From NCBI GenBank assembly GCA_035578175.1, contig JAQMRL010000001.1, positions 186,879,283-186,943,282 on the forward strand: a DNA stretch of 64,000 nt. Direction: 5' to 3'. Source of the stretch: Catonia carolina. Its lineage: Eukaryota; Arthropoda; Insecta; Hemiptera; Achilidae. The first letter of the stretch is position 1, and each line of letters starts with the position of its first letter. The notes under the pieces were generated by a model that was not told the DNA's origin, made no database searches, and saw only the letters and a program-made list of their open reading frames with translations. The position numbers and the translations under genes were made by a program. This document shows positions 45,751 to 58,702 of this stretch, piece by piece.

Positions 45751-45820
45751 AATGGAAGTTATAGTAATTATGAATTACCATAACTTCCATGCCATTATAT
45801 TGCCATTTGGCAATATAATT
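45751..45820. repeat. Twin hairpins, third example
   Basis: First hairpin: ATGGAAGTTATAGTAATT and its reverse complement, with one mismatch in 18, around ATG (about 45752-45790). Second hairpin: 12-bp perfect arms ATTATATTGCCA and TGGCAATATAAT around TT (about 45794-45819). It has the same layout as 33478-33548 and 34359-34445 but lies outside repeat A. Confidence 0.82.
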
Positions 45821-48795
45821 GTACAAAATATCGATATGATGTTAAAAAATAACTTTGGACAATAAATTCACTACATGTATTAAGTTTTTATCAGAGAAAT
45901 ATCTTTTATTATATTTCTTTTATATTTATAAAACTTTTGAAAAAATTTTACCATAAGTCAACAAGTATTTTCACTCCGCTGTTCATTGATTTGATTTTCT
46001 TTTTAATTATCTATTTTGAAATTGTCCCAGTATAACATTACTAAGTACATAATTTTGTGTTGAGTAAGTACGCCGATGTATAACGAATTACAAATTAGGA
46101 TACCAAATATCTTTTCATATTTATAATTTTAGATTGCATGTGCCATTTACTCTTAAGCAATTCATGTCGATAGAAATTACCGGTAAATGTAAGCTGCCCT
46201 TAATTCAAAGGCATTCTATTGTGGTAAGTTTACTACAGTAGTTGCTCGCTTTAATCTAACAAAACTCGTCAGAAAACAACTTAACTTACAACTTAGTACT
46301 TAACACTTTTTCTTTATTAACAGAACACGGAAATCTAATTCACTTTGTGAACAGGTATTGCCTCTTCTTTTTAAAACATGCTATACTTAACTTTTTAATG
46401 AAATTCTTCCGTAAAAAATTTAATTATACTAAGTTAAAGTGAAATAAATTTCTAATTTAATTGTTTGTCATAAATGGCAAAGTAGTTGTAAAACACTTAA
46501 AAATTTTAAAGGAATAAGTTGCTTTTAAAACTTTAATACTAAAGAATATCGAGTTTTAATTACTGGGTTTTAGAAAAGTGTTTTCGAGCTGTCCGAACAA
46601 ACATAAATAGAAGCATATTTTCTGTAATCTGGTTAGCTTTTTGCTGACATTTAAGTATATACTCGTAAAAAGATCTATATTTTGACAAAATTTGCACTGA
46701 GAATTCTACACATATTTTCATCTTTTAAAAAACTTGACATAAATGTAAGTTTTAAAAAAATATTACGTATAATGTTATTTTGGAAAATTATTTTTTAACT
46801 TAAGCGTTGCTTTGATATCTTGAACTTAAATGGTTGTTTTACCGTATAATAGTTTGTATTGTAAATTGTGAAATACGATTTAGACAAACATTCGATATCA
46901 AGTATTGTAGGTGTCATAAAATTGTATGTTATTTCAACAAAACTTAAGCACCGGGCAGGTCTGTGGGCAGTTGTAACCATAGTAACGCCCTTATTAGCTG
47001 GACCCCGAATCTTGTGTTGGTCGGTGTACTTCGTTTCTTCTTCCTAGTAATGCTTTCTCTTGCGGTGTCTCACTCTCTTTTTCTCTCACACCATTATCAT
47101 AGTTACGTACACTCAGATTCCAAGAGCTCCCTTTTTCAAAAAAATAGAATAAAAACACTTTTCTCTGTACTGGATAAGGGAAAAGCATTCACATCCGCAG
47201 TTACATAAAAGTAGGAATGGTAAGGGTTGGATTTAATTAAATATCTTGACTGCTCCCGATTATTCTTAACTTTGTTTTAACCCCCCACAGAAACACCCTA
47301 CCCTTTATTTATTTAACACTTTTATCTTTCAACCAATTTATATTATTTAAAATTATTTACTTAGTTACTAAACGTAAATATAAACTCACAATTCTAAAAT
47401 TTTGCTTTCCTGTTTGTTATTTAATTAAAGAAATTCTTTTATATGTATGAAAGAAAACGGAGATTTTAAAATTCGGATTATACTGTTACCTTAAATTGAT
47501 AACCTAAATCATAATATAAAAATGAATTCCATACAGAATTTCTTCCAGAATAGATACTTTTAAGCTAGTTACAAATAAATCTTACATTTTTTTAATGTTA
47601 CCTTTTGTATTAAACATTGACTATAAGTAAAGTATTCCATTCTTGATTTTTATCCACGATTGTAAACAAATAATGTTGTTGTATTATAATGTAGTCAGTT
47701 GCAATGAAATCAATATCATTGCATTTGACTATTAGTTTTGTAGTTTACTATAACATGATATAACATGATAATTGTGTACTTTAACTAACAACATTTCATT
47801 AAATTGAATTTTAACATAAAATGTTTCCGGATATGAACGTGACTCCTGTATAATTTTATGGCAAGGATGAAACATTTACCGATTTGGTTTTTCAGCTTTA
47901 ACATGAATTTGATTGAAAATGTATGAATTTTAATAACTTAAAATTTTACTCAATGAAAATTACGTAATTATACTGAAACCAGAAATCTAGTTCTGATAAT
48001 ACAGATAGCGTAACTCTAAAATACATTCATAACTGTACATTTAAAAAAATATTTTTTACTATTTTCTAATCTGGAAAACTATTCAATCACACTTAATTTA
48101 TTAATTTAAAACTCTAAAAATACTCAGGCCGTGTCGTCATGGTTCTTCTGCCAGACGAGCTCTGCAGACACAACTAAGCCTATTGAAAAAGTATAAATAT
48201 AGGCCCTACAATTATCATGTATATCTTATATTACCTTGATTAATCAAGGTATCCAAACTCAACACATCAATCTTGGAAACTGTAACAGAAACTAGCTCTT
48301 TGACAGCTACTAATGTAGTAGTAATGTACTGTAAGTTGTATGGTCTCAAAGAAGGTGGGCGAGAGATTGGGAGAATAGTGGCAGCGATTGGCAGTAGATA
48401 GATCAAAGTGGAAAGAACAAGGGACGCCTATGTCCTAGAGTGAAGGACACGATGCTCTTGGAGAAAGAGGGAGTGAGGAGTATAAGGTTTATCTTAGTGT
48501 GCAGTTTATTATCCAATCTTTTTTTGAAATAGTTTTATCAATTGTGTTTTAAATATTTTAAACTAGTTATTAAATTTTTGAGTAGGATAATTAAGTGTGC
48601 AAATACACGAAAAAACTGGAGTTCAATAGAAATTAACACTCCGTAAATTCTAGAAAATAAATAGTCGGATTTTCTTAAAACTTTATGACAATTTAATTCA
48701 AACTTTTTCATTCATTTCATTAATTCACATTTATTTCGTTTTACGCCATAAAAATATAACACTTAAACCTAAGTTTGTTTAGGATCTGGGTTTAA
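45821..48795. other. AT-rich spacer, nothing recognised
   Basis: A 20-base perfect palindrome, TACCTTGATTAATCAAGGTA, lies at 48232-48251. Overlapping frames at 46963-47208 on both strands have no recognisable motif. Confidence 0.4.
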
Positions 48796-49171
48796 TCTAT
48801 ACTTAAATATAAAGACAAAGCGTGTTTTTTGCAGGCTAATTTCCAAAACTACAGAACGGATTTTCATTACATTTTGACAGCATATTCGTATTCATATTTA
48901 CAGTAACATTTTATTATTAAATTTTCCAAAATGATAACCAAAGGGTCCTAATGAAGAATTTCATAAATATGTATCTGAGTTCGTATTGCTGTTGAAGTAG
49001 ATGGAGGGGTTTTACGTTGTTGAGAGATGTACGCGGGGGAATTTATCAAAACTTGTTTGTGATGTACGTTGAAGTATACAGTCGATTAGCAGCTACACAA
49101 TTTCTGTACACAATTATTTTAAAAAATTGATTACACATGTTTCGCGTGCGAAGCCGCGCGGGGCATGAGAG
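48796..49171 (+). mobile_element. Non-autonomous Helitron, 376 bp
   Basis: Begins TCTATACTTAAATATAAAG and ends GGGGCATGAGAG, between A (48795) and T (49172). It shares the 5' block TTTCCAAAACTAC, the middle CGCGGGGGAATTTATCAAAA and the GC-rich 3' hairpin CGCGTGCGAAGCCGCGCG with the copy at 40054-40578. The terminal CTAG has become GAGAG. Confidence 0.82.
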
Positions 49172-51344
49172 TAAATAATAAACAATATTACAATTATTTA
49201 TTGACAAATTAACAATTCAAATTAATAATTTTATAGCATGCTAACAGACGCTATTAGATTACATAAAATATATCAATTACAAATTTAAAATTAAACCAAC
49301 TGGACTAACAATAGGTTGCTGTTCTTAAAGACCGAAATGATGACCTGTCTAAAAACACCTTCTACCCCCTCCTAATTGTGCGTGCGGGTGGTATTGAATT
49401 AGCGTATTCAGAACTGGTCCCGTAATGACAATATTTCGAACGGCTAGACAAGCACTTTCAAACACCAATGCCAGCTATTGACTGCCTAACTACAAAGGCG
49501 CTGACTCTTTTTATATTTCTGCGGTCTGATAGTTAATTTTAAACCTTTCGAATACTTTCACCATTTTAGTGGAACATCGCAGAAGGAATAAAACTAAAAC
49601 AAACATTTCTACTATATTCGATATTCTAGAATTACTTTTCAAAACATCTGATTCATTGCTGTTCACTATTCTTGTGCAACACACTCTACCCCATACAATA
49701 CAAAATGCCTTAAAAATGAAGGCAACCTGTACAAAAATAACCAGCGTATTCTTAAAATAAACAACCTATTGTAACAGCCATTCTAGACTAAATTGTAAAA
49801 TACGTTAAAATATTTTTTTTACTTTTGAAAAAAATATTCCGTGATCATTTATTAAATTGTACTTTTATTTACTTTATTGATTGCAAACATGACGTTGAAG
49901 AGTAATGTACGTAATCTGACAAAATTCGGATAAAATATCTTTACGAAACAATTAAATACTTGTTGCAAAATATTAATTTGTTAATTTATTTTAAGTAAAC
50001 GTGATTAAAACTTGTTCAGTAATTATTTTTCTAAACAGAGTTGACAAATATTTATCGTTATAGAATGATTTATTAAAAGGGTTTAGTTTTTAAATTTTTA
50101 TTATTGGTGTTTTTAATTAAAATTTAGCAAATACATCTAGCATGCAGTATATAGTACTCCGATGTAGGATGTTATGTGCTGGGTGTTACATGTGGGACAT
50201 GTCCTGTACAACATTTTCGCTATTCTGTTTCGATATAATACCATCCCATCCCTATTTGATAATGTCCAGCCGGTGCATGTCTAGATGACAAAAACGACAA
50301 CTACACTCATCCCATTCTATTGTATGTATTAAAGTGTTTCAAATTATACGACTAAAGAGTGAAAACTATTACGAATAGAATTTAAATAATCAGTGGTTTC
50401 ATTTTTTAACTTTTCTTCTAGGCTAGTTTTGAATAATAACTGATTTAATTTGATTTGCTTAGTCATACATTATTGATTAAAGAGTTTATATAAAGTCTTT
50501 TGTATTCGTTTAAACAATTTCTGTTTAACCAGACCAATAACCTAACTAAAAATGACAAAATTTTGAATATTTTTTGTTTTTTAAATTTTTTCAGTGTACT
50601 GTTTAGGAACTTTTCATTACATATTTTCTACATATTAGACGATCTATGAACTGCGTTATAAATTCATCTGTAAATCAGGCCTGATATAGTTTCAAATCAG
50701 GTTGTAAATATAATATAATTTAGTTCGATGTTACAAAATCTTCTCTGATCAGACTGGTCAAAATTAATTATATTTTTACATTCTAGTCTATTATCACAAT
50801 CGATTCTAAACCTGAGCTCTGCGTTGAGCAGGGCTCAAAGCCTCAAAGAACATGTCATCCAGTAGCATAAGATGTATTATACTATTATATTTTATTTTTA
50901 TGCAGTTTTGTAAGTTTTTTTTAAATTTATTGCTTTTTTGGTTATTTTTTCTATGTTTATCATATAATATATTTTCAGATAACGTACATTTGATAAATAT
51001 TTGAAGGAAACACTTCATAAACTGTAAAGAAACGCTGAGATGAGTTTCTCATGAATTTGTTTAGTAAATTTTAGTAAATAAAGTAAATTAGATTCGTTGT
51101 TTGTTTTACCTCCGACTGTTAGGCACATTAGGGATACTACAGTTGATGAAGGACGACAGATGAAAATAAGTAATTGAAAATGGTAAACTGGACAGGGATT
51201 TTTTTATTGGGTGATGATGCCTACATAACCCTTGGGTTGATCATAGGTAATCATAGATCTGACTTAAAAAAACATAATAATTAAAAAAAATACCAGACCT
51301 GACTTACAATCAAATCCTGGACCACTAGAATATTACCTGTTTTT
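49172..51344. other. AT-rich spacer, nothing recognised
   Basis: No gene or repeat boundary found. Confidence 0.45.
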
Positions 51345-51400
51345 CTGACCAACGGGCTGTTGAATACGGGATCCTCGGTATAGAAGCCAGTTGACTATAC
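51345..51400 (-). mobile_element. tRNA-derived SINE remnant, family 3
   Basis: The minus strand reads CAACTGGCTTCTATACCGAG, GATCCC and a damaged B box ATTCAACAGCCC, then GGTCAG. It is the counterpart of 37075-37122. A further weak tRNA-like stretch is at about 51480-51535. Confidence 0.5.
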
Positions 51401-54394
51401 CTCGCGTTAAAAGTGACTACCGTGAGTTGTGGAACACTGAAGTTTGACGACGGTAAAATTTTACGACCCTAGCAAAGAAACAAACTCGGAACCTCCGATT
51501 TTGTAATCTAGCATGCCAATTAAAGCTATGCTTCAAAGACAATCAAATTCCACTTAACAGATAATAAAATAATAAATTTTGGTAATAATTCTAAAATTTT
51601 TGATCCTTCTTTTTATTCTAGATAGATATGACCTTTTACATCGGTTTAATCGAATATTCATTAACCCACTAAGCCAAAATCCAAATAAGGCCCAGAAAAG
51701 CACAAATTACCGGTTATAGCTCTTCAGTATATAGAGCAGCCAAACATCGCTACCCACAGACATCATATTTTATTAGGCGCTGGCGAAATATTTTTGTCAT
51801 CATTAAGGTTTTCGGCATACCGCAGCAAAAAATTAGTGACTTTATACAGCCAGGCATTAGTGAAAATGTACATTTTTTTGTATTTGGCAATGAACTAGAA
51901 TCAATTTTTTACCAGTAAACAATTTTTATTGCAAATACATCTCTGGTATTAATAACTTGCTTATGTCAGTTTTCTGTTTCTAATTAAATTTTTTATCGTT
52001 ATCTTAAATTTAAATTTCATGTTGAGAAGCCTATTAAAAATATTTTTACATTATAAAATTTGTATCTTTTATTTCTAATAGTTTTTTTACTTAAAAAGCA
52101 TGAAAAGCATAAAATTAAATTAAAATCAGTTTGGATTATCGAAAGTTTCGATTTAACGGTGTTGTTGTGTACTTGGTGTAAGTACATAATGAAACATAAT
52201 TTGTAAAGAGAGTAGTCTACTACAAAAAGCATAGCATATTTAATATTCTACGATTCATATAACGCACCTGAAATTTAATAATGATCTTTCTGTGAGTAAT
52301 AAGTAATTAGTAAAAAAGTATTTTTACTCAAATTTTCAAAATTATTACTGCACCCCATAAAGCTACACCATTTAATTTTAAATATTTTTATATTCATCAG
52401 TTTTTCATGTATAACGCTGTTTCATTCCATTTTGTTAATAGCCTACAGACTGTAGGAAAGTATTTCACGAAAATATATTTCTCAGAACTGGAACAAAAAC
52501 CAGTAATATTTTATGTTTTGATGAATAGTTAAGTAATTATTTGAAGTCAAAAATACAGTTATAAATAATTTATCTGTAGATACAGAAATATCGTGGAGAA
52601 CGTTATTTACATTGGTGAATTTCATTTCATTTTGTTGATTACTTTTCAAAATTATGTAAGCAGAGGTACTAAACATAAGTGAAATTCAGTAACAGACTTA
52701 TATTTTCACAATTTATATTATAAATATTTACTTTGTTCATTCATATACAAATTATAAATTCACTTTACATGCGCAATAGACTTATAACCTTCTGGTTCCT
52801 TGGTATCTGAGTGTTCGTATTACACGGCCAGAGAGATCATAATATTCATGAACAATACTTGGTTACATTAATTACTGAAAAAATTTGGTGATAACATCTC
52901 TACCAAAACTTCACAACTAAGAAATAACAAATTTGAAAACTCAGAACCACCGAATTATAGAGCTCCGATTACATCGTCTTACTTACACGGTTACGAATTG
53001 AACACTATTTACAAATCATGACCAAACAATTAATGGTTTTGAAAATCGATATGACAAAGGATATACCACAACATGCACTCATCGTAACACACGTTCACAC
53101 ACTTCATCGTCGAATTTCTAAATACATATAACACACGAATATTATTTAACATTAACAAATTTTAGAGAAATAAGCAGTTAACATCATATTTTTGGAATTT
53201 TAAAAATTACAGATTTAATATAAAAAAGATTGTTAAATGTAGTCTTATTATTGTTTGTTTTAATTTATTTTCTCTTGTTTTAGTTCATGGATAATCATGT
53301 AACGAGGTTGTTTATAAGCTATGAACCGAATTAACTGAACACAGTGTAACATTTTTTATTACTTCTAATATTATTAACACATAAAACAAATGACAATCAA
53401 AATAAAACAAAAGAAAATCGGTTTTAAATAAAAATTTTATTGAATCTGACTGGCTTTTTAATATATTGAAATTTAGAATATTTTAGAAATTATTTAGTCG
53501 TATTAATAAATTATATTTATAAAGTATATCTCAGCTGTTATAAAATTAATATTTATAGTTTACCGGTTAATGCTCTAAACTTATCGTTTCTGAAGTCCGT
53601 CGCTCGCCTTATGAGTATCGTTCAATGTTCCGTTCGTATTTTAAAACATATTTCTTGCCGTAATTTAATTAATGTTTTTCAATCAATTTTACTTCATTGG
53701 TCTATCTGTGACTTTATACTATGAATAATGATAAGGTTATTGTATTTATTAAACACATTTTCATAAATCAAACCGCGCAACAAACACAACCTTTCTCTTC
53801 AAACTGCCCCGGTCAACAGCACGCCAAATCAAACATGCATTCACTTATATAAATTACTTTTTGTTCGATAATTTTTAAAACTTTCAAATAAAATATAAAT
53901 TTGTGTTGTAAATAAATATGTCTTTTAAATTTATTTGATTATCTGCGGAGATATTTATTTACTTTTAAATTTTAATAAATGTTTTTTGTAACTTTTAAAC
54001 ACTTTTTATTCATTTAAACATAAAAACTTACGTCACTAAATTAACAGCTGATTTTGAACTATTAGCTAAAATTATTAAGTTATTTAATTTAATAATTTAC
54101 AAATAAGATGTTAATTAGAATTACCCAGTTTAATAATTTACAAAAAGTAAGTATTTAATTATAAATGTTTACATAATTATCAATAGCAATAAGATTATAA
54201 ACACATGGTTGCTAACCTGTATTAGGGTTATTATCACCTTGTACATTATTTTGTAATGCTACAACAGATATTTATGGCGTCTCCTAATTATACCATTCCT
54301 CTGCCTCGCCAATCCCACTTTAGTTAGTTGTTGACTCCACACCTCTCCTTAACGCACATGCGTGTACATACTCGCACGCAACCATGCGTTGATA
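51401..54394. other. AT-rich spacer, nothing recognised
   Basis: Apart from a weak tRNA-like stretch at 51480-51535 nothing was recognised. No coding similarity was seen. Confidence 0.45.
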
Positions 54395-54396
54395 TA

Positions 54397-55739
54397 CCGG
54401 GTGAGCATAAAGTCTTGCCCTGATTATAAAAATTTATTGCAGAATAACTGTTTGACATAATAATTTAAATTTGATGCTGTTACATAGGTTATTGTTAGTT
54501 GATTTTGTGACCAATAGATGGCGCTAGTGCTCTTCAACAATGACATGGTCTGTTAGTTCACGTTAGTTGCTGGCGAAATGGCGTTGAAGCAGGAGAAAGC
54601 ACAATGTGTGCTTTGGTTTCACGAAACGAAATCGCCCATCAGTGTTCAGCGTAATTTTCGGGCTTTTTATGGACGCAGCCCTCCTGATGTTAAATCAATA
54701 AAGCGATGGTATGAAAGGTTTAAAGAAACAGGCAGCGTTGAAGATCTTCGTAGAAGTGGCAGGCCTAGTGTGAGTGAAGCAACTGTTGATCTTGTTCCGG
54801 AATCGTTTCAACGGAGTCCGTCTAAATCAACTCGTCAAGCATCACGTGAACTTCAAATACCGCAAGCAAGTGTGGTGAAAATTCTTCATAAAAGGCGTAG
54901 GTTGCATGCTTATAAAGTGCAAATCGTGCAGGCCTTGCAACCGAATGATTTGCTGAAACGTGCAGAATTCGCAACTGAGATTCTCAACAGGATTGACGGC
55001 TAACGATTACTTAAATCGCATATGCTTTACCGATGAATCCACCTTTCATGTCAGTGGATTGGTAAATAGGCATAATGACCGTATATGGGGATCAGAGAAT
55101 CCACATGCTACTGTACAGTTACAGCGAGACAGCAAAAATGTGAATGATTGGTGCGGCCTCATGCATAATAAGGTTTTCGGGCCGTTTTTCTTCACGGAAA
55201 ACACCATTAACGCTAACATTTACTTAGATGTTTTGCAACAGTTCATTGCACCACAGTTAGAAGAATATCAACCATGGATAATTTTCCAGCAAGATGGGGT
55301 ACCACCCCACTGGGCTTTGATAGTGCGTAATTTCCTGGATGAAACATTTCTGGATCGGTGGATTGGAAGGGATGGTCCAACACCCTGGCCACCCCGCTCT
55401 CCAGACATTACTCCCCTTGACTTTTTTTTCTGGGGCTATATCAAGGATAGAGTCTTCGCCACACCAGTTGCTGACGTTGACGAACTGAAGGCTAGGATAC
55501 AAGCTGCTGTGGGTACTGTGATAGAACACATGTTACAAAACACCTGGCGGGAACTGGAATACCGCTTCGACATTCTCCGAGCTACCAAGGGGGCACACGT
55601 TAAAGTTTACTAATGTAAGTAATCTTAAAAAAAACTACTAACACTAACCTATGTAACAGCATCAAATTTAAATGATTATGTCAAACAGTTATTCTGTAAT
55701 AAATTTTTATAATCAGGGCAAGACTTTATGCTCACCCGG
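54397..55739 (+). mobile_element. Near-intact Tc1/mariner DD41D element, 1343 bp
   Basis: Flanked by TA at 54395-54396 and 55740-55741. Ends CCGGGTGAGCATAAAGTC and its reverse complement. The inverted repeats run about 105 bases (54397 to about 54504, and about 55633-55739) with only a few differences. The transposase reads left to right with one frameshift. High similarity of the two ends suggests it is the youngest DNA transposon in the window. Confidence 0.93.
54578..55613 (+). pseudogene. DD41D transposase with a single frameshift
   Basis: ATG at 54578: MALKQEKAQCVLWFHETKSP, then NFRAFYGRSPPDVKSIKRW and RFKETGSVEDLRRSGRP, a paired helix-turn-helix DNA-binding region. It continues RSPSKSTRQASRELQIPQAS and ends in frame at 55001-55003. 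The catalytic part continues one frame over: NDYLNRICFTDESTFHVSG (first aspartate), IIFQQDGVPPHWAL (second), WPPRSPDITPLDFFFWGYI (third), to a stop at 55611-55613. There are 41 residues between the second and third aspartates, hence DD41D. All three catalytic aspartates are kept. The only lesion seen is the one-base (net) shift near 55000. About 345 residues in all, a normal length. Confidence 0.92.
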
Positions 55740-55741
55740 TA

Positions 55742-56051
55742 TATTACACATTACGTCGCGCATATTGAGCAGACAATTTAACCCGAAGAAATATTGTTTC
55801 AAATTCATTATTTCATCTGAAGTCTACTAAACAGTAGTCTTCTCAGAATGTGACAATTTTTGACAAAAATTTATATCTGTGCGTCCCAGTCCAGGAGAAA
55901 AACAAGGTGCGGGTAGTGTGACTAGGGGTGTATATTTGAAATCAATAGTCTCTTATAATTTAATCAGAAATAAATGAAATAAGAAAATGATTTATGTATA
56001 CTACCGAACGAGATAGAAAAACTACTGATTTATAACAATTTAAAATGATTT
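55742..56051. other. Spacer, nothing recognised
   Basis: No structure seen. Confidence 0.5.
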
Positions 56052-56898
56052 AAAAAATCTGGTCTGGAACACTCACACGACTTTCTCTTGCCAATGCAAA
56101 TAATGAACAACATAACCTACAATTAGTAATAAAACATTAGAAATAAACAAAAAACTAACCTCAAAAACATAACCTTATTTTAATCATTAGTGAATGATGC
56201 AAAATAAAAACCAACCTCCTCAGTTTGGCGTAAAAATACCAAAAATCAACCTTTTACGCTAAACTAGACTTTGTAAATAAAAATGCTCTGAATAAAAGTT
56301 GTAGATCTTTGAATTTTCTATAAATCTGATTATACACGTTTACCGTAAAATGCATACTAAGGCTGAAATCTTAAAAAAATCGATTTTTACACATTTCCGA
56401 GAATGAAACCATAAAATCGCTAAATACCGATTAACTAAGCGTTAAGTTATACTAAATGTTTTTTAAAATAAAAGTTGTAGGATTTTGAATTTTCTACAAC
56501 TTTTATTAAATCATTTTTTGCGTTAAAACGGATATTAAAGTAGCAATCTTAAAAAAAACTACTTTTTATAACAAAACAACCTTCCCAAGCATTTCAACAG
56601 ACATGGCACCTACCGTATCTTGTAGAGCAAAGAAAATTTAGTAAATGAAGCGATTTTAAAAGAAAATTATGGCAGCCGTTTTAGAGAAAATCGCAAAACA
56701 GTGAAAAATGACACGAATAAACTACTTTCGCTTGACCCATTTTTAGAGAGAGAGAGAGAGAGAGAGAGATAAAAACATTATTTTATGGTTCAAGGGGTCT
56801 GAAAACGTGTAGATCCAGTGAAAACTCGATTTCGAAAAATCGACATGAAAACAATACTTTCCTTTCTCTATATTTATACAGGCAAGAGAAAGAAAAAA
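56052..56898 (-). mobile_element. Repeat A, copy 7
   Basis: Minus-oriented, from AAAAAATCTGGTCTGG at 56053 to GGCAAGAGAAAGAAAAAA at 56881-56898. The microsatellite site holds (GA)n at 56745-56769 in place of CA, and the flanking GAACAAAATATC block is lost. The internal AAAAGTTGTAG and CTACAACTTTT pair is at about 56480-56510. Confidence 0.8.
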
Positions 56899-58702
56899 TT
56901 CAGCTGTTCATCTCATAGTTGAAGACGATACATTTATTATTGACCGTATTTAGAAAGTTTATGTATTTTAGCTTGAGACTGTTGAAAATTGAATATCAGT
57001 AACACTTGTATTTACTGATAAATTTTCTATTTAAACCGAGGTCTACTATAATTTTACGGCAGTTTTCTAGTACCTACTTAAGAGATTTTTTAGAGAAATA
57101 ATAACAACGAAAATATTTCAGTTCAGATTGTTTAAAGCTTTTAAAAACTGAATTAAGGTCAGACATAAAAATTTAAAATCCTATAAAATGATGCAGCTAA
57201 GTTACAATGGGTTTTAAAATACAAACCAAACCAAACCAAATAGTTTGGTTGGATGTTACAAATACGATAGAAGATGAAGTCAATCCTGCTTATATATTAT
57301 GAAATAAAGATGATTCTACTTTTCCGGTCAAATGGAGATTAGGATTTGAGATATTCACATGTACTGTATGTACCATTTCTCTTTCTTTTTCACCATTTTT
57401 CCAGGTTTTTCTATTCACTATATCCTTCCAATGATTTTTCTGTGAGTTATTTTTAGAAAGAAAAATACAATCAATATTTCATTCAAAGAAATGAAAAATA
57501 TTGCAAAATAGAATTATATAACTCAATAAAAGGAAATATTCGTACGTCTAATGTAAAAGTAGATGAATGGCTCAAAGTAAATCAAGTGTGAAATAAGAAT
57601 TTATGTACCTATTTCGAAATAAATCGCTTAGTTTGAATTTCAAACGTTATCAAAGGAATACGTTACGCGTTTTTAAACATAATAATTTAGTATTTATCAT
57701 ATTTCAAATTATACGCTTCATTGAAGATCATTAAGTTTCTACATCTTCATATTTGCAAATGTTACATCGGTTATACACCTACTACATTTTTAGTGCACCT
57801 AAATTATTCAGTGAACGCATTCATGGAAAACGGTGTTAAACACAATTTCCATAATATGGTAATTGTGTTATATAAGGCATACTTTATTGGTATAACACGT
57901 GGTATGATATACGTTTTATCACATTACCTTTTGCTGGAAAACTAATCTAAATAACCGACTTACATTTTCATAATTTAATTGAGTTTTCTAATTAAAAATG
58001 CATATGTAGTCCTAGTTCTTTCGAGATCAGATTATTTTATACGTTACAAAGCCTTTTTTTTAAATTTATAACAAATATTTATTTAAAAATTTATTATTGG
58101 GGTTTCTATCACAAATTAAAGTCATATTGAGTTTCTCATGTTGTTAAATTTGAGAAAATAAAAAAACTGATAGATTATAAGGCGAATTTAACCGATTATC
58201 ATTCAAAATAAACTTGGTACGATTAATATTTAATTTTTATATATTTGATTATAAATAATTTGTAGTTGAAGATTATTGTTGAAGATACATAACTATAAAT
58301 AGAAAATGGTATAATTTTGTATTAAAAATATTATCAAGTAATACAATTTTCATTTAACGTAGGCTACTAGAAAATTGTATTAAATACTTTGTTTCAAAAG
58401 AAATTTTACGATTTTAATACTGCCATAAAAATTTTATTATTAGGTTATTATATATAAGATAACAAAAAACCTATAAAAATAGAAACAAATAAAGTTATTT
58501 GACCATCCGTCTGGAGTTTGTAAATAATAATTTTACTTTTGGTTTACTTATGATTTTTGTTGTTCTTATTGAACAAAATGGTAAAACTGTATACAAAGAC
58601 CTTTTTGGCGGTATTTAAATTAAATAAATTTTCTAATGTAGGAAAATAACATAAAAATAACTATTTAAAAAAAATTGTTTGGGTCATTTTGTGTAAGAAA
58701 TT
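56899..58702. other. AT-rich spacer, nothing recognised
   Basis: No recognisable gene or repeat. Confidence 0.45.

Noticed and set aside
48228..48252. 20-base perfect palindrome as a regulatory site
   Set aside because: AT-rich palindromes of this size are expected somewhere in 64 kb; no associated feature.
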